From the NCBI RefSeq assembly GCF_051020975.1, contig NC_135036.1, forward strand, positions 7,316,001-7,380,000: DNA of 64,000 nt, in the 5' to 3' direction. The translations under genes were made by a program, and so were the position numbers. The notes under the pieces were generated by a model that searched no databases, was not told the DNA's origin, and saw only the letters and a program-made list of their open reading frames with translations. Origin of the DNA: Osmia lignaria lignaria (Eukaryota; Arthropoda; Insecta; Hymenoptera; Megachilidae). Positions 62,262 through 64,000 of this stretch are shown here, in pieces (the stretch's first letter is position 1; every line of letters begins with the position of its first letter).

Positions 62262-64000
62262 TTTCAGGCAGCTTGTTACGATAAATGATTATTACACGTA
62301 GATTTACGAGTAAACGTTGTTGCCAGCTTCAAGACCAGCCGCTTAATTATCGTGTAAAGTGTACGTCGATTAATCGATCATCTTCAACGTAATTCAAATT
62401 GATTAATAACTGGATCGTTCATCACTCGCAAACCAACCTAAACTACTAATCAAATTAACACTTCGATGCCTGAAACAGTTTACACGAAATATCTATTTAA
62501 AGCATCTGCTTTTTATACTTGATGTACGTTTGGAAAGAAAAAATTGTAGGAATTTGACAATAAGATATTCTGTTAGGGAAAGAAACTGTTTTTGAAGTCT
62601 GTTAATGAAGAAGCTGACAAGGGCAAACGACACCCCCTATCATTAATTATATTCAACATAATTGATGGGTTTAATAAAATTAGCAGAATTCAAAGATTTT
62701 TTTTTACGTAACGTTATTGGAAGATCACGATTGGAAGAGGATACCAATTATTGGTTACGCGTTGAAGCAAAGAAAATATCAAAGTGGTCTTATTAATTTG
62801 TCTCCGGTAAATCGGCATAGGGGTGGACTTATGTGTCACACACTGTACACAAAGGAGCAAACAGACGCGATTAATTCAATTATAGAAGACGTGAGCACGC
62901 AATTCCTTCGATGACGCCCGTTAACACTCGGAGTTATGGTTATTACGGTGAATACACATTTTCACAGGATACCAATAATACGATCACGCCTGGAATAATG
63001 GTCAATTTGATCGTTGCGACAGGATTACGAGTAAAAGGTTTTCTTGTTAAGATCAGGTTGTTCGTGGGAAATGTAATATCTGTTTGCAATATAAAATAAA
63101 CAATCTGGCATCAACACCAGGCACTATAAATTAGGTATACTTAAATAATTAAGAGAAAATAATGAAAATATATTATTTCCTTGGGCTTGAAATTTGATAT
63201 TCGAAAATTAACTATTCTTGATAATTAAATAATTAAATTAAACCGATATTTATCACGAAACAACCTAATATTTATACAGTAAATTCGAGGAACAGGCGTT
63301 GAGTTATCCAGGAAAGTCAGGGCCCTCCCTGTAGCTTGTTATCTTATTGTATCGTTAGTACGTTGTCTTGGAGCAGGTTTTCTCCTCTTTTGCTTCTTTG
63401 TAGCAGCACCCTTCTTGCTTTGTCATCGTTCCTCTTCTCTTTCCTGACCACCACTGTCTCCTTTCCACGAGCTATTCGACCCCTCACCCCTACACGTTCA
63501 CCTCATTCCCAAACTGCGTTCCTACTCAGACGCTGGTGTCCGGGTCAATCTTGACCCCTACCGAGATCCTGCAATCGTATCACAAGGATTTCTTATTTAA
63601 CCAGTGAAGTCATTCGAAAATTAGATTCAAACTGATCACTAATTAATTCAACTAATTATTCTTTTCATTTCCTGAATAAAATTTTTCATCTTTTGAAGCG
63701 TCCTGTATAAACGCTTGAAAAAAAGAACGAATAAAGTGATAAACGAAAAGATAGACGGAGAGAAAGGTTGAGTACGTGTGTGTACACGTGTAATGTGGCA
63801 TAGTAAGCGAAAGAGAGTAGGCACGCGTTGGCCAAGAGGACGAGAAGAGACGAACTGTCTTCATTATGCTAATGCCGTGCAACTACAGCTGACCGTGGCC
63901 AAAAATAGATGTAGATATCGTGGGATGCTGAGTCGAACCTCGAGGGGGTTTTTATTCTCTCCTTCCTTTCATTCTCCTCGTTCGCTCGCCGTTACGCTTG

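Larger units (their letters stand above)
52059..64000. other. Gene-poor right flank
   Basis: I see no protein-coding gene. Open frames are under 130 codons, overlap on both strands and show no domain or splice pattern. TATAAAA words that could be core promoters occur at 52287-52293 and 54345-54351, but neither leads into a credible frame; after the second the first ATG gives eight codons. Other contents are an 18-bp hairpin (53311-53328), a repeat pair (55763 and 62201), a solo transposon end near 57418-57433, short repeats of GGTCTAATA near 58405 and a pyrimidine-rich tract at 63365-63480. Long non-coding RNAs or enhancers are possible but cannot be shown. Confidence 0.6.

Noticed and set aside
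1..64000. CRISPR arrays, operons, ribosome binding sites and other prokaryotic features
   Set aside because: All real genes are split by spliceosomal introns and the minisatellite lacks unique spacers, so bacterial feature classes do not apply.

Overview
The window is nuclear DNA of an insect, most likely a hymenopteran (a bee or close relative). The basis is AT-rich non-coding DNA, spliceosomal genes with many 60-150 bp introns, intron-exon structures and protein families of ordinary animal genes, and many short non-autonomous DNA-transposon relics with the CAGGGTG/CACCCTG ends that I associate with these genomes. The species call is inference; no marker gene is present.

Layout. Positions 1-12343 hold no gene I can support, only repeats, a 26-bp perfect palindrome and a probable 5' leader next to the first gene. 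A CABIT-domain adaptor gene (Serrano/GAREM/Themis superfamily) runs on + from 12344 to 28379 in five coding exons with an 11.6-kb first intron. Positions 28735-52058 are a compact housekeeping cluster: DDX24-type RNA helicase (-), an unannotated-looking 45-residue membrane micropeptide (-), fritz/WDPCP (+), mitochondrial ribosomal protein mL48 (-), a GC-rich minisatellite, fizzy-related/Cdh1 (-), HMMR/RHAMM (-) and the oligosaccharyltransferase subunit OST3/MAGT1-TUSC3 (+). Positions 52059-64000 again show no gene, only dispersed repeats.

I rebuilt every multi-exon gene by hand from GT/AG junctions; all exon chains keep phase and end in a stop: CABIT 587 aa, DDX24 771 aa, fritz 1250 aa, mL48 174 aa, HMMR 800 aa, OST3 330 aa. 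fizzy-related is one exon of 486 codons if started at the Met that matches the family's N terminus.

Functionally the cluster is mixed: planar polarity and ciliogenesis (fritz), anaphase-promoting-complex activation (fzr), spindle and centrosome function (HMMR), ribosome biogenesis (DDX24), mitochondrial translation (mL48) and N-glycosylation (OST3). HMMR and OST3 are divergent around a 792-bp interval with two CCAAT boxes. CABIT/DDX24 and fritz/mL48 are tail-to-tail pairs.

The most interesting unexplained items are the 19-unit minisatellite whose every unit carries three dyad symmetries (39301-40266), the 45-aa micropeptide (31964-32101), a stop-free 69-nt fritz intron that would encode a membrane-like segment if retained (33742-33810), two well-preserved terminal-inverted-repeat elements inside introns (25486-25943 and 48640-49051), and an intronic duplication rich in ATCGAT motifs (26791-27560).
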